Assembly (NCBI GenBank): GCA_049487715.1
Contig: CP150559.1
Span: forward strand, 310,001 to 374,000
DNA length: 64,000 nt
Origin: Pycnococcus provasolii
Taxonomy: Eukaryota; Chlorophyta; Pseudoscourfieldiophyceae; Pseudoscourfieldiales
Direction of reading: 5' to 3'
Shown piece after piece: positions 1 through 9,932 of the stretch; position 1 is the first letter of the stretch; each line of letters starts with the position of its first letter. The position numbers and the translations under genes are program-made. The notes under the pieces were generated by a model. The model searched no databases and was not told the origin of the DNA. It saw only the letters and a program-made list of their open reading frames with translations.

Positions 1-348
1 TTTCTGGGCGACGCGTCGTCTGTTTCATCCATGGGAAGCTCAACCGCGAATAGACCCGACGCGCATCTCGTGGTGATGCGCAGCAAGTCAGGCGAACTGG
101 GATTCCGTAGCGTGGTAGCTCATGGAAACGTCATGCAAGCTGCACGTGGGTGCGCCTACCCAATTTTCCGCAACGGCAACTTCGGCGCGTGGGAGCGCTG
201 GATCGCGGAGAGCACTGCGCAATCGAGCACCATCGTAAAGCTTCGCAACCGTCGCTGGGATGTTTCGATGGACGTTCTCGTGGATCTCGTCTGGACACCT
301 CCTACTCCTACTCCTCTTCGAATGTTCTCGTCCTCGGCGAAAGTGTAA
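1..348 (+). CDS. 3' end of an unrecognised gene (partial)
   Basis: The frame is open from the first base of the window and stops at 346-348, giving about 115 residues. The first in-frame Met is at 31, but the frame is open before it, so this is more likely the tail of a longer gene than a complete small one. I see no motif I can name; the segment has a mixed, globular-looking composition (many R, S, V and W) and ends in a Pro/Thr-rich tail. The opposite strand also has an open frame here (88-360), a common shadow in GC-rich DNA. Function unknown. Confidence 0.35.
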   Translation, partial: FLGDASSVSSMGSSTANRPDAHLVVMRSKSGELGFRSVVAHGNVMQAARGCAYPIFRNGNFGAWERWIAESTAQSSTIVKLRNRRWDVSMDVLVDLVWTPPTPTPLRMFSSSAKV

Positions 349-1635
349 CGAAAGCTTCACACTTTGTCTTTGTCAAAAGATTTCACCTTCGCTCTCTGAA
401 ACACGTCAGCATAACACACCTACCCTTAGCTTCCCTGCTTCTCAGTGAGACCCAGCCAGCCAGCCAGCCAGCCTGTCAAGATAAACGCTGAAGGCTCTCT
501 AACAGCTAAGGTTATGCACAAGGCTATCTTTCTTACCAGGGATCCACCTTTCGGATTTTGAACCTCGTTGAGGACGACGAGAGAAGATGTTTTCATTTTT
601 CAACGCGTCAAAGCAGCAGACTTCAGAACGACGGAACAAGTGCTTGTTCTCCCCACTCGAGTCGCACAACTGACAAAACCTAAAAAAGAACCAACCCGTA
701 GTTGGACCATCCGCCCATGGGATGCATGCGATGGCTCCTACACTATCAGGCCTTCCTACTGCATACTGGTCGTGAGAACCTTGTGAGAACTGCGTGCGCG
801 TCAGTTCAAACCAGGAAAAAGGACGATAAAATGGCGAGCGAGGAAGGGCGAGCGAGCAAGAAAACGTGAGAAAGCGCTCCCCAGAGTCGTGGAACTCTCC
901 AACCATGCAGTCCATGCATCTTCAACGTCGAAGCACGCGCAAACTGCAAAGCAAACTCGCTCTGATACATATGAGGAAAAAAAATGAATGCGAATTTTTG
1001 CATTTTTGCATTCATTATTTACACATTTTTCCTCATTTATTTATTTTGGCAACCAACGGGCAACTTTGGCAAGCTCAAGAGCTTTGAGGAGTCGAGAGTG
1101 AGGGAAGTGAGCCGGCCACGGTCTACGGCGCGGTGCTCTCAGACAATCGGGAAACAAAGGCCGATCGGGACGAAAAAAAAGAGTCGCCGCGGGCTTTGAG
1201 ACGGGCGTGTGCGTGTGCGTGTGCGTGTGCGTGTGCGTGTGTGCTCTGCGGCAGTGATTCGAGTAGTGCGGTGGGAGCTACGGAGGTGACGTTGGTCTTA
1301 CAGGACGTTCACACGCCATAGGTTCACCTTGCTGCGCCTTTAAGTTCCCGTGACGAAAGGACTGACTCAACACCTTGACTCGAGTCCACGCGCAGTACTG
1401 AACCGCGTCGAAACAAGCTCAGTCGACGCGTGCTCCGAGGCGGCCCGTGCTCTGCGAAGCCGAAGCCGTTGCTGGTGCCGGTGTTGCTTCACGTCCAACT
1501 TAAGGCGTGCCTGCAACTTAGTAGCTGTGCTGTGCTGTTTGCGTTGCCTGTCTCAACGGACAGAACTCTCTCGTGGCATTCCAAAAGCTGGTGGGAAGTT
1601 TTTTCCCTTGCGCAGCTTGATCGCGGCGGCAGTTT
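349..1635. other. intergenic stretch, no gene seen
   Basis: No convincing coding frame: the open frames here are short, overlap on both strands and have unremarkable products. It holds an AT-rich patch with repeats of TTTTTGCA near 985-1010 and a (GTGTGC)n run at 1206-1244. The last few hundred bases before 1636 should contain the promoter and 5' UTR of the transporter gene. Confidence 0.6.
1206..1244. repeat. simple repeat (GTGTGC)n
   Basis: About six perfect copies of the hexamer GTGTGC in a row, ending in GTGTGTGC. An ordinary microsatellite in non-coding DNA. Confidence 0.9.
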
Positions 1636-2853
1636 ATGTCATCCACATCCGCACAACAGCCTGGCGGTTTTCTTTCCGGGCTCACGGTGAACTCGAGAAG
1701 ATCAGACAACATGGGGAACTTCGTGCCGTTGAGCCCCAAGGCGTCGCTGGAGTGTCGCGTAAGCTATGAGAATCTGTCGGACCTCGATCGACAGCGCATA
1801 CAAATGCAAAACCAAGGCGCTGCGAACTCGGATGCGAAAACTCAGAAGCCGAACAACCACCTGAAAAGCCCATCCACAGCGCTCTCCATATTCGCCTGCG
1901 TGTTCTACGCCGCCTGCGCAATAAGCATGAACTTTCTCAACAAAGCGATCGTCATGGACTTTCGCTACCCCAACCTCGTCCTTCTCATCCAGATGTTCGT
2001 CACGCTGGTGGTGATTGAGTTCCTGTGCTTTTTTCGCGTGATCGAGCTGCCTGCGCTGAGCATGGCCCGCTCGCACCTTCTCCTCCCCGTTGTCCTGCTC
2101 TACAATGCCAACGTCGCGTTCGGCCTCATGTCGCTGGGAAACTTGAACATACCGATGTACAATACGCTCAAGCGGCTTACACCCGTCGTCGTGTTGGCGA
2201 CTCGGACGGTGATGACGCGTCGTTCGCCGTCCGGTCAGATCACCGCGAGCGTGCTCGTCACGGTGGCTGGGTGCTTCGTCGCCGGCCTCGGCGATCTTGC
2301 ATTCGATCCGCTGGGATACCTCTACGCCGGCGCGTCCGTGCTGCTGCAGAGCTCGTATCTGGTTCTCGTGGAGAAGACGGGAGCGGAGAGGGACATCGGA
2401 AGCTGGGAGCTTCTGCGTTACAACGCAATTCTCAGCATACCGTTTTTGGTCTTAACCGTCGCCGGCACGGGCGAGATCTACACTGGCTTGCCGAAGCTGA
2501 GATCACTGATGTTCGACACCACATTCTTGACGGTGTTCTTCACTGGCGCCGTCATGGGCTGCATGCTCAACTTCTCACTCTTCCTTTGTACGATTACCAA
2601 CTCCGCACTCACCACCACCATCGTCGGCGTGCTTAAAGGCGTCGTCTCGACGGTGCTTGGTTTCTTCCTGCTCGGGGGCGTGAAGAGACCGAGTTTCCTG
2701 AACTTTGCCGGCATTGCCATCAACACGTTTGGTGGCATGTGGTATACCTGGGTGAAGTACCAGGACAAGTTGAACAAGCGCGGTCGCGATGGCGAGAACA
2801 GGCCGGTGGTGTCTGCTCCCGCGAGCGCGAACGGCAGCTCAACGAGCGTGTAA
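1636..2853 (+). CDS. Nucleotide-sugar transporter, SLC35D/TPT superfamily
   Basis: A 405-residue multi-pass membrane protein that should exchange a nucleotide sugar for the nucleotide monophosphate across the Golgi or ER membrane. The first ~75 residues are hydrophilic; from about residue 79 come some ten hydrophobic segments. Family marks include an early 'FLNKAIV' segment, 'YNTLKRLTP' in the middle and, near the C terminus, 'NSALTTTIVGVLKG' followed by a 'NFAGIAINTFGGMWYT' helix. This pattern is typical of SLC35D (UDP-GlcNAc/UDP-glucuronate) and GONST-like carriers. The C-terminal ~35 residues are hydrophilic and basic. The start at 1636 is the first ATG; a second in-frame ATG at 1711 is possible. 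The substrate cannot be read from the sequence. Confidence 0.85.
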   Translation: MSSTSAQQPGGFLSGLTVNSRRSDNMGNFVPLSPKASLECRVSYENLSDLDRQRIQMQNQGAANSDAKTQKPNNHLKSPSTALSIFACVFYAACAISMNFLNKAIVMDFRYPNLVLLIQMFVTLVVIEFLCFFRVIELPALSMARSHLLLPVVLLYNANVAFGLMSLGNLNIPMYNTLKRLTPVVVLATRTVMTRRSPSGQITASVLVTVAGCFVAGLGDLAFDPLGYLYAGASVLLQSSYLVLVEKTGAERDIGSWELLRYNAILSIPFLVLTVAGTGEIYTGLPKLRSLMFDTTFLTVFFTGAVMGCMLNFSLFLCTITNSALTTTIVGVLKGVVSTVLGFFLLGGVKRPSFLNFAGIAINTFGGMWYTWVKYQDKLNKRGRDGENRPVVSAPASANGSSTSV

Positions 2854-4050
2854 CGTTTGCGTGTAAGTTTGAGTGACAAGTGCTTTTTACACACGTTTCT
2901 TTTCTTAGACTTGAAAGAGCGCTGTGAGGTTACGACTGTACCGACCGTACATAGCGTAGCACGCGTAGCATACTGTATGATGATCCGGATCGGAACTGCC
3001 TGGCGGGTGGAACTGAACCCCCATTTTCACTTTTTTTTTTTCGGGGTTTCTGTGGCGTTCCATGCCAGACTGCGAGACTCGGACCCACGGTTCGTTCATG
3101 GCAACAAAAAGTTTCGTTGCAGGATAATTTACCCAACGGCAAGGTGCTGACCTGTCAAGGTTTGAGGTTGACGCCAATGATGGTTTCGGACTTTCGGAAT
3201 AGGCCGCTTCGGGATGTTGAAGAAAATGCGTGCCGAAGAAAATGGTCGAACCCGACGTCTTCTCAGCCTTACCCGGTACCCTTACCACTCGCTTTTTCCG
3301 TCCGTTTCTAAGAAGGCAATAACCCTGTTGCGCAGTAGTTGGTGGTGCGCGTTTCCCCTATAAGGTTCTCTTCCTTGTGAACGCCCGAAACCCATGAAAA
3401 AACCATGAAAAAAGCCAAAAAAAAAAAAAAAGGAAAAGCATCTGCCCATCCTCTGTGTGTACTCATGCCGCACAAGCAAGGCGCACAAGGATCATCATCA
3501 CACACACACAGAGCAGACACAGAGCCGACACAGAGTCCTCAGAGGCTTGCTGAAGCCTGAATGATGATATGATGAGACCCGTGGTGCACCACCATAACCA
3601 ACCAAAACCACATAGACAAGGCATGCGCGCGCGTGCATCCAACGAAACCAAACCACTTCACTTCACTAAGAACTACGATAAAGTTAATTTACACGCAAGC
3701 AAGACAAAACTAAAGTTTATAACCTCATTTATTAAGCACCCTCGGGAAACGTGCTCGAGCCTATGGGGCATCGGGAATTCGGGAGGGATGAAGTATGGGA
3801 AAACCGAACGGAACTGAACTGAACTGAAGTGGTCCAAGAAGAAGTCTCTCCAGTCGGAATTCTTCCCCCAGAAAAGGGGAGTTCCGCGTCCCTCCCCTCG
3901 CCCTGTTTCGAAGCCTGTCATTCTCACGGGGGCATGCTGCTTGAGTTACTGGTGTCGCTCGGTCAGCTGTGGCCGAAGACGTGTTCAGTCAGCTTCTTCT
4001 TCTTCGTCTTCGTCTTCTGTGTGCCTGTTGCTCCTGGTGTCGCGGGTGGT
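2854..4050. other. intergenic stretch with homopolymer runs, no gene seen
   Basis: Contains a poly-T run near 3030-3039, a poly-A run near 3417-3431 and a CA-rich patch near 3501. Only short overlapping open frames are present. The final part (about 3990-4050) is a pyrimidine-rich TTC/TCT tract, typical of a 5' UTR or promoter before the ankyrin gene. Confidence 0.6.
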
Positions 4051-5292
4051 ATGTCTTCGTCATCTTCGTCGGCTGGTGTGGTCTCGCTTGGTGGTGAAAA
4101 CGACACCAGTGTACTTTGTGATTCCAGTACTTCGATGGCAAGTTTTGTTAGACTTCATGAACACCACAATAACGAAGCCGCGGCGTGGAGAATGCGTGAG
4201 ATGAAAAAATTAGAAGAGGAGATTGCGAAACAACAGCAGGGGGCGGCGGCGGCGGCGGAGGCGGCGGCGGCCGAGGCGCACACGAGTCCTGAAACACGCA
4301 CGCACACGCACACGTCAACAGCATCAACACCAACTCCTACACCACCAACCACAACCACCGCGCCCATCACCGTTCCGCCAACCAACACCAACGCTCAAAG
4401 AAACAACGCAACGGCACCACCGCAGCCTCGGAACAGCCTCGAGGAGGCGATGGACGCGCTGCGACTACCGCTCGTGGATGCCGCGCGGGTGGGTGACATC
4501 GACCAAGTGCGTGCCCTCATCCCCATACAACGACCACAAACCACCACACCAGACGACGCAGCAGCCACACCAGACCAAGCCACCGCCACAACCGCCACAG
4601 TCACCGCCGCACAAGCGGAGCAACGACGAGCTCTGCAGACAATTCCGTTCTTCGGGGCGCTTCACGCGAACCACCGCAGTGCGCGCAATCTGCAGAGCTC
4701 CGCACCCATCGCGCTGTACACCGCCGCGGCGGGTGGACACCTCGAAGTCGTGCGCTACCTCGTTGAACAGGCTTGCGTGGACGCCAACTGCTACAGTGGA
4801 GGGCCGCTCAGCCACGCTGTTCACAACGGACATCTGCACATCGTGCAGTACCTCGTCGAAGAGGGTGGCGCGAACATCAACCGCCAAACCACGCAGAGGC
4901 AAGCGACGGCGCTGATGTACGCCGCAGGAGAGGGGAAGCATGACGTCGTGCGCTGGATGCTCTTCCACGGCGCGGATGCGACGATGATGGACGTGTTCGG
5001 GGATACCGCGGCGGTGTATGCAGAAAAGGCGGGCCACGAGTCGTGCGCACGCCTCTGCCGCCTGCGAGAGCGAGGCACGCCTTTGCGATGGACGCGAGCC
5101 ATGCACCCGGCACATCCGCCGGAAACTAGGAAGCTCGCCGAGACGCTGATCATGTGCGCCAACCGAGGGCACGTTCCGCCGAAGGGAATCCACCCCGAGG
5201 ACGAGTACACGCCTTGCCCCATCGCGGCGGTGCCTCTATTCGAGCTCGACAGCCTCGTTGCCGATGCAGTTCACGCCTACCTGTGGGGCTAA
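4051..5292 (+). CDS. Ankyrin-repeat protein
   Basis: About 413 residues. Three ankyrin repeats are plain at about 4703-5010: 'LYTAAAGGHLEVVRYLVEQ', then 'LSHAVHNGHLHIVQYLVEE', then 'ALMYAAGEGKHDVVRWML'. Before them lies a low-complexity region with poly-Ala and Thr/Pro/Asn runs (4240-4420, 4520-4620). The C-terminal ~100 residues do not match a repeat I recognise. Ankyrin repeats mediate protein-protein contacts, so the partner and role remain unknown. The frame is open further upstream: an ATG at 3934 would add 39 residues including a Phe-rich hydrophobic stretch, but that DNA looks like a pyrimidine-rich leader, so I prefer the ATG at 4051. Confidence 0.75.
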   Translation: MSSSSSSAGVVSLGGENDTSVLCDSSTSMASFVRLHEHHNNEAAAWRMREMKKLEEEIAKQQQGAAAAAEAAAAEAHTSPETRTHTHTSTASTPTPTPPTTTTAPITVPPTNTNAQRNNATAPPQPRNSLEEAMDALRLPLVDAARVGDIDQVRALIPIQRPQTTTPDDAAATPDQATATTATVTAAQAEQRRALQTIPFFGALHANHRSARNLQSSAPIALYTAAAGGHLEVVRYLVEQACVDANCYSGGPLSHAVHNGHLHIVQYLVEEGGANINRQTTQRQATALMYAAGEGKHDVVRWMLFHGADATMMDVFGDTAAVYAEKAGHESCARLCRLRERGTPLRWTRAMHPAHPPETRKLAETLIMCANRGHVPPKGIHPEDEYTPCPIAAVPLFELDSLVADAVHAYLWG

Positions 5293-5414
5293 GATCCGCT
5301 CATTCAGTAATAGAATGTGATTTACTTCGTCCAACGCAGTCGATTGCGCTGATGATTTTGTTTCTTGAAGGTTCTTTTAGAATATCTACATTACAATATA
5401 GCAACCGGCGCACT

Positions 5415-7151
5415 CTATTTGCCACCTCCACCTCCACCAAACGAGAGGCTTCCCGCCAGAGACGCGAGCGAAACTCGCTTTGCCGTGTCCACCGCGCTGC
5501 CAAGTACCGCAGCACCCACCGAAGAAAGAGCGGGTGCCGAGCCGTCCGCGCCGCCGCCGCCGCCGCCGCCGCCATTCGCGTAGGTCGCGGCGCCATGAAC
5601 GCCATTGCGAAGTAGCGAATTGCACGACTTGCGCAGACCAACGAGGTCCTCGAGCAGGGCACCGAAAGTCGACGACAGGAGCATCTGTCTCCTTCCGTCG
5701 TTTTCACTGGCCGCACTCGACAGCAGCCCCGCCTCTGCCGTCAAGATGGCGAGACGATTGTCGCTGAGTGAAAGGAGCTCGATCAGATCGCCGTGGCTTG
5801 GGTTGCCTCCTCCTCCTCCACTGCCGCCTTCCGTGTCGCCGTTCTGCTCAGCCACCATACGCTCGACACTGCAGTCGTACAGCTTCGTGCGTAGCGCATC
5901 CACCTCGCGCAGCAACTTCTCCTCGCGAGCAAGCTCAAGCCTCTCGTTTCCCTCCATGTTCTCAACTCTGCGCCGAAGGTCCGCCGCCTCCGTCGCTGCG
6001 GATGTGCACTTTTCTTCCGCCGACGAGAGCTCCTTTCGCAATCGCTTGATCTCCTTCGCAAGTGCCTTCTTCTCCGCGTGGCTCTGCTCGAGGGAGGCTG
6101 CCGCCTCTGCGCGAGCCGCTTGCACGCGTGCCTCGGCCGACGACGCCTCGGATCGTGCCGCCTCCGCCTGCGCCTCCGACTCCGCCGCGCGCGTCTCCGC
6201 CGCGGCCCTAAGCTGCTCGGCGGCGGTTGCGCGTCCTTCGGCGGCGCGCGCGGACGCGAGAGTATTTTCCATCTCCCACTGCAGCGCCGTTCTCTTCTCA
6301 CGCTCCGCCGCCACCGCGCTTTCCTGCGTGCGTGCCGCGGCATTCTTCGCGGTGGTGGCTGCCGCCTCGAGGTCGTCCACCTTGGATGCGAGCAGCTCCT
6401 TTGCTGCCGTCTCGGAGCGAAGGCACATGAAGGCGTCGTTGATGTCGTCACGCGCCATGGCGACGCGTTTCTGCATGTTGGCGGCAAGTTGGCGTACTTG
6501 TTGGTGCTTCTGCTCGCGGAGCATAAGGCGCAGTCCCACCTTGTTTGCTCGCGACGGCGTCGGCGTCGGCGTCGGCGCTGCTGCTGCTGCTGCTGCTGTC
6601 TGTGTGCCACCGGACTCTTCCGAGGCAAGCATGCTTGCGGTGAACATCGCCTCCCTTTTCTCGCCGTCAGCCAGCTTCTTGGCCGCCGCTTCTGTTTCGA
6701 GGAACCGAGCCACGGGTGTTAGGTTGCACATGTCCGGTCCCATTTGCACGAGCGCGACGAGCCATGCCTCGAGTTGTTTTCTTCTTTTTTCAATGAGTGC
6801 GGTGTTTGCGGTGAGGCTTTCGAAGAGCGCCTTGGGTGGTGGGTCGGGCAGCTTTCTTCTCATCGTTGGGTTGTTTGCGAACGTATCTTTCAAAATCGCG
6901 TATAACCGTCGAAAGTCTGAGAATCGCCGGAGTACCGAACGACGGTCCGTTCGAACTCCTCCTGAGAACTCGCCTGAGTTGATGGGCCCGATAGAAGAAT
7001 GAGCGGCTGAAGAATGAGAAAGACCAGATGAAAGACCAGAAGAATGCGACGACGACGACGACGAACTCCTAAAAACCGTGACTTCGACCCGATAGAAGAT
7101 GACAGGTTCGGACTCGGAGAATATGAAGATGACGAGATGACTCAGAGACAC
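5415..7151 (-). CDS. EREX-like PX-domain and coiled-coil protein (5' end unresolved)
   Basis: The N-terminal ~155 residues are a PX domain: 'PVIFYRVEV', then 'LRRFSDFRRLY' carrying the phosphoinositide-binding Arg region, then 'LPDPPPKALF' and 'IEKRRKQLEAWLVAL'. The strand and spacing match the plant EREX family, endosomal effectors of Rab5-type GTPases that act in transport to the vacuole. An Ala/Glu/Arg-rich coiled coil (about residues 190-430) and a C-terminal helical region follow. A Ser-rich insert sits between the first PX strand and the RRFSDF motif. The frame begins at a GTG directly after a stop and has no early ATG, so the true first exon is probably upstream beyond a short intron. 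It diverges from the GATA gene across a gap with telomere-like repeats. Confidence 0.75.
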   Translation of the reverse strand: MSLSHLVIFIFSESEPVIFYRVEVTVFRSSSSSSSHSSGLSSGLSHSSAAHSSIGPINSGEFSGGVRTDRRSVLRRFSDFRRLYAILKDTFANNPTMRRKLPDPPPKALFESLTANTALIEKRRKQLEAWLVALVQMGPDMCNLTPVARFLETEAAAKKLADGEKREAMFTASMLASEESGGTQTAAAAAAAPTPTPTPSRANKVGLRLMLREQKHQQVRQLAANMQKRVAMARDDINDAFMCLRSETAAKELLASKVDDLEAAATTAKNAAARTQESAVAAEREKRTALQWEMENTLASARAAEGRATAAEQLRAAAETRAAESEAQAEAARSEASSAEARVQAARAEAAASLEQSHAEKKALAKEIKRLRKELSSAEEKCTSAATEAADLRRRVENMEGNERLELAREEKLLREVDALRTKLYDCSVERMVAEQNGDTEGGSGGGGGNPSHGDLIELLSLSDNRLAILTAEAGLLSSAASENDGRRQMLLSSTFGALLEDLVGLRKSCNSLLRNGVHGAATYANGGGGGGGGADGSAPALSSVGAAVLGSAVDTAKRVSLASLAGSLSFGGGGGGK

Positions 7152-7354
7152 TTAGAGAGCGTATGGCGTGTATGGTCCAGCTGGGAACACGAGGGGAAAA
7201 AACCACCTGCGAAGGCGAAGAGCGAGACGCCATGCTCATATGAGGAGGGATGCTTCGGAGCAGAAAATGAGAATGAAAATGACGGACACGCGAACTTTCG
7301 AGGGAGGTGTGGAGGACGGGGAGAACATGAACCGACCTCTAAGAACCCGAACCG

Positions 7355-7496
7355 GAACCCTAACCGTAACCCTAACCCTAACCCTGAAACCCTAATCCCA
7401 TGCGATCTGTTTTGTTCGTTCAAGGGATCTCAACCTCGCGGCACGGGTCGTCGACTCGTCGTCCGGGGGCCACCCGTAACCCTAACCCTAACCCTA
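7355..7496. repeat. Two short telomere-like (CCCTAA)n arrays
   Basis: Imperfect CCCTAA units at 7355-7396 (with CCGTAA and CCTGAA variants) and a cleaner three-unit run at 7477-7496. They lie between the divergent EREX-like and GATA genes, in the shared promoter region. Confidence 0.9.
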
Positions 7497-7714
7497 CTTT
7501 TTAGCCCTAATAACGGACGCCAAAGCAGATTGGGAATTTTTCGTTTTTTTTTTCCCCAAGGCGAAGCAGGCGGAGAAAACCGTCGCTTCATCCTCCTCCC
7601 GGGACCGGCGAGCTGAAGCCGGCCTGCTTTGGCATAATTGTCACACTCGAGTCTTGGTTTGACGCCGGCAGCTGGCACATTCGCTGGCACATTCGCTTCA
7701 TTCTGGCTTCATTC

Positions 7715-8907
7715 ATGTCTTCTGTGAGGAGCATTAACGACTTCACCGTCAAAGCTTTACTGGGATGCCGCGTCGCTAAGTCGTTTGGCTCGTTGGGCAT
7801 ATTCGAAGGGACCATCACCGGCTTTGACCCTCAGAACCAATGGTTTTTTGTGAGTTACGACGATGGAGACGAAGAGGAGTATGCATTAAACGGTATTATG
7901 CAGATGCTGGTCAAGGAGGAACCAAAGCGCACATCCTCGATAGAAACGCACCTCTTCGAAGTGACCGCGGGGGCACCTGCGCCACTACCACTACCACTAC
8001 CGCCGCGCGAACAGGACATATCTCCTGGACTGGCCGGCACGCCGGCGCACGTGGAGCGCGAAAACGACGACGACGGAAAGTGCCGATGCGAGAACTGCGG
8101 CACGGACTCTACCCCAATCTGGCGGAGGTTCCGCAAGCACGAAAGACGAGCAAGGTACTGTGCAACGCGTGCGGCATTTACCAAAATACAAATCACAGAC
8201 CCAGACCACTGTTGAAAGCACTTGGCCTGCACTTTCCGGTGCCTGACAATGACAACGAGCGAACGCCGCCACAGTCTCCAGCGCCGCCACAGATACTGCG
8301 CCCAACCGCGCAAACCGCCGGCGAGTTGCCACAGGCTGAGCGCGAGAATTTGCGTGTGAAATTTGAGACGGAGCCGAGCTGGGAGGAATTGCCCGAGCAC
8401 GAGGCGAGGGAGGAATTGACGAAGAAGAAACTGGAATTGCACAAGCGCAAGCAGGCATCTCTCCGCGACGAGACGGCGCGCAAGAGCGCGAAGCGCCACA
8501 AGTTTGTCGTTACCGATGACGATGACACGAACGAGTACTACGAGGCACAGGCTGCTCGCTTGCGATACGAAGCAGCGGCAGCGCAAACGCTGATTGATTC
8601 GCTGCGAAAGGAAGTCGAGGTGGCGAACAAGCACATCGCCGCACTGAGCGCCAAGCACGCCCTTGAACTGCAGTGTGTGCGCACAGAGTGCGAGGCGGAG
8701 CTGCAGAGCATGCACACCAAGCATGTTCTAGATCTGCAGAGGATTCGCGACGAGCACGCTGCGGAGCGGGAGCGAGAAGGAAACGAGGGCAACAACGAGA
8801 CGTTCATGGGGATGTTGCTGGATACAGATGTCCAACCTGAGGGCAGTGCACCGAGGACGTTCAGCCAAGCAGCGGCGACGGCTTTGATGACATTAAGCAA
8901 CTTGTAA
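7715..8907 (+). CDS. GATA zinc-finger protein with N-terminal Tudor-like domain; frame change inside the finger
   Basis: Frame A (7715-8215) starts at an ATG and encodes a Tudor-like module ('GCRVAKSFG', 'FEGTITGFD', 'FFVSYDDGDEEEY'), then 'CENCGTDSTPIWRR', the first half of a GATA-type finger. The second half, 'VLCNACGIYQN', is in another frame (open 7840-8907). That frame continues into a Pro-rich linker, a basic stretch and a C-terminal coiled coil (about 8540-8780). The bases between the two Cys pairs number 62, one short of 21 codons, so a single-base difference near 8130-8165 breaks one gene, either a true frameshift or a sequence error. The space is too small for an ordinary intron. 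If intact it would be a DNA-binding transcription factor with a chromatin-reader-like module. Confidence 0.7.
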
Positions 8908-9075
8908 AAACGTAAAAACGCTCTGTTAAGAATGGTGTCGCTGATAGGGGTGGTCTGGTGAGCCGGAGTGGGTTGCGTGGACGACGCGTCGACGATCAGT
9001 GAGACAATGTAAACTCGTTAAAGTTTCGTTACTGAATGAGCATTCACAGATAAAGTTGTTGTCTCTGCAACAACC

Positions 9076-9549
9076 TCACTTTTCCGCCGCCGGCTCGCCG
9101 TCCGCTGCCGCGGCAGCACCTTCGGGCGCAGGCGCAGGCTTCGCCTTGAAGTAGTCGTCCATGTCGGTGTCGAGTTTGCTCTTCGCCATCTTCGGGTCCT
9201 TCATGAGGAAAGCGTCGAGCTCAGCGTCAAGTTCCTCGGCAGTCTTTTTCTTTTCCTTGACAGGTTTCGGTTTGGCTTTTTGCTGTTGCTTTTTCGGTTG
9301 TTGTTGTTGCTGCTGCTTCGCACCACCTTTTTTTGTCGTTTGTTGCTGCTGCTGCTTCTGCCCCTTCACAAGGTTTTGTTGTTGTTGTTTTTGCTTGAGT
9401 TTCCCCTGTCCTCCAGCAGGTGACTTCGCACCACCACCACCACCACCTTTCTTTAAGACACCACCACCACGAACACCACCTGCAGAAGGTGATGCCTTGT
9501 TTTCACTAGCATTCGCATTCGAACCACCACCACCACGGCCACGCGCCAT
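9076..9549 (-). CDS. Small basic protein with FoP/CHTOP C-terminal motif
   Basis: 157 residues from the ATG at 9549; the longer open frame upstream uses a later-looking leader and is less likely. It opens with 'MARGRGGGG', followed by Gly-, Lys- and Gln-rich low complexity. Near residues 110-135 comes 'TAEELDAELDAFLMK', typical of the C-terminal duplication of Friend-of-PRMT1/CHTOP and of ALY/THO4 mRNA-export adaptors. The RG-rich start would suit arginine methylation. By family it should act in nuclear mRNP assembly and export. It lacks an RRM, so it is CHTOP-like and not ALY-like. It diverges from NSF across a gap with a telomere-like array. Confidence 0.65.
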   Translation of the reverse strand: MARGRGGGGSNANASENKASPSAGGVRGGGVLKKGGGGGGAKSPAGGQGKLKQKQQQQNLVKGQKQQQQQTTKKGGAKQQQQQQPKKQQQKAKPKPVKEKKKTAEELDAELDAFLMKDPKMAKSKLDTDMDDYFKAKPAPAPEGAAAAADGEPAAEK

Positions 9550-9706
9550 AACGCAGATCAAGAAGGGACGAGCGACAAAACTAACCAAAAAAAACAACAG
9601 GGGGTGGAACAGGGGGGTGGAACCCTAAGAAGTAGTTAGGGTAGAGAGGGTGCCAACCTGAGGGTGCCCCAGGAGGAAGGAAACCCTAAACTTTAAGAGA
9701 GAGCTC

Positions 9707-9752
9707 GGTTAGGGTTAGGGTTAGGGTTAGGGTTAGGGTTAGGGTTAGGGTT
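9707..9752. repeat. Telomere-like (TTAGGG)n array
   Basis: Seven or more perfect TTAGGG units in a row, in the gap between the divergent FoP-domain gene (start 9549) and NSF (start 9933). Confidence 0.95.
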
Positions 9753-9932
9753 CCCATTTAGTTCCGATGGATTGTTTCGCAGGTTCCGTTTTCCTTCGGT
9801 GTTTTCGTTTTTTCCTTTTTCATTCTCGTTTCATTCTTCATCTTTGTTCATTTATCCCGTGGGTGGAGAATTAATTAACTTTCCTAAAGAAATACATCTG
9901 TCTTCGGTTTGAAAGAAAGAAAGAAATAAAAT

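Noticed and set aside
5605-7002. Long plus-strand open frame (465 codons) opposite the EREX-like gene
   Set aside because: Its product is Ser/Ala/Arg-rich and mirrors the Glu/Ala/Arg coiled coil on the other strand; GC-rich coiled-coil genes routinely give such antisense frames.
7044-7616. Plus-strand open frame through the telomere-like arrays
   Set aside because: Its product contains repeat-coded NPNRNPNPN runs, has no domain, and lies in a divergent promoter region.
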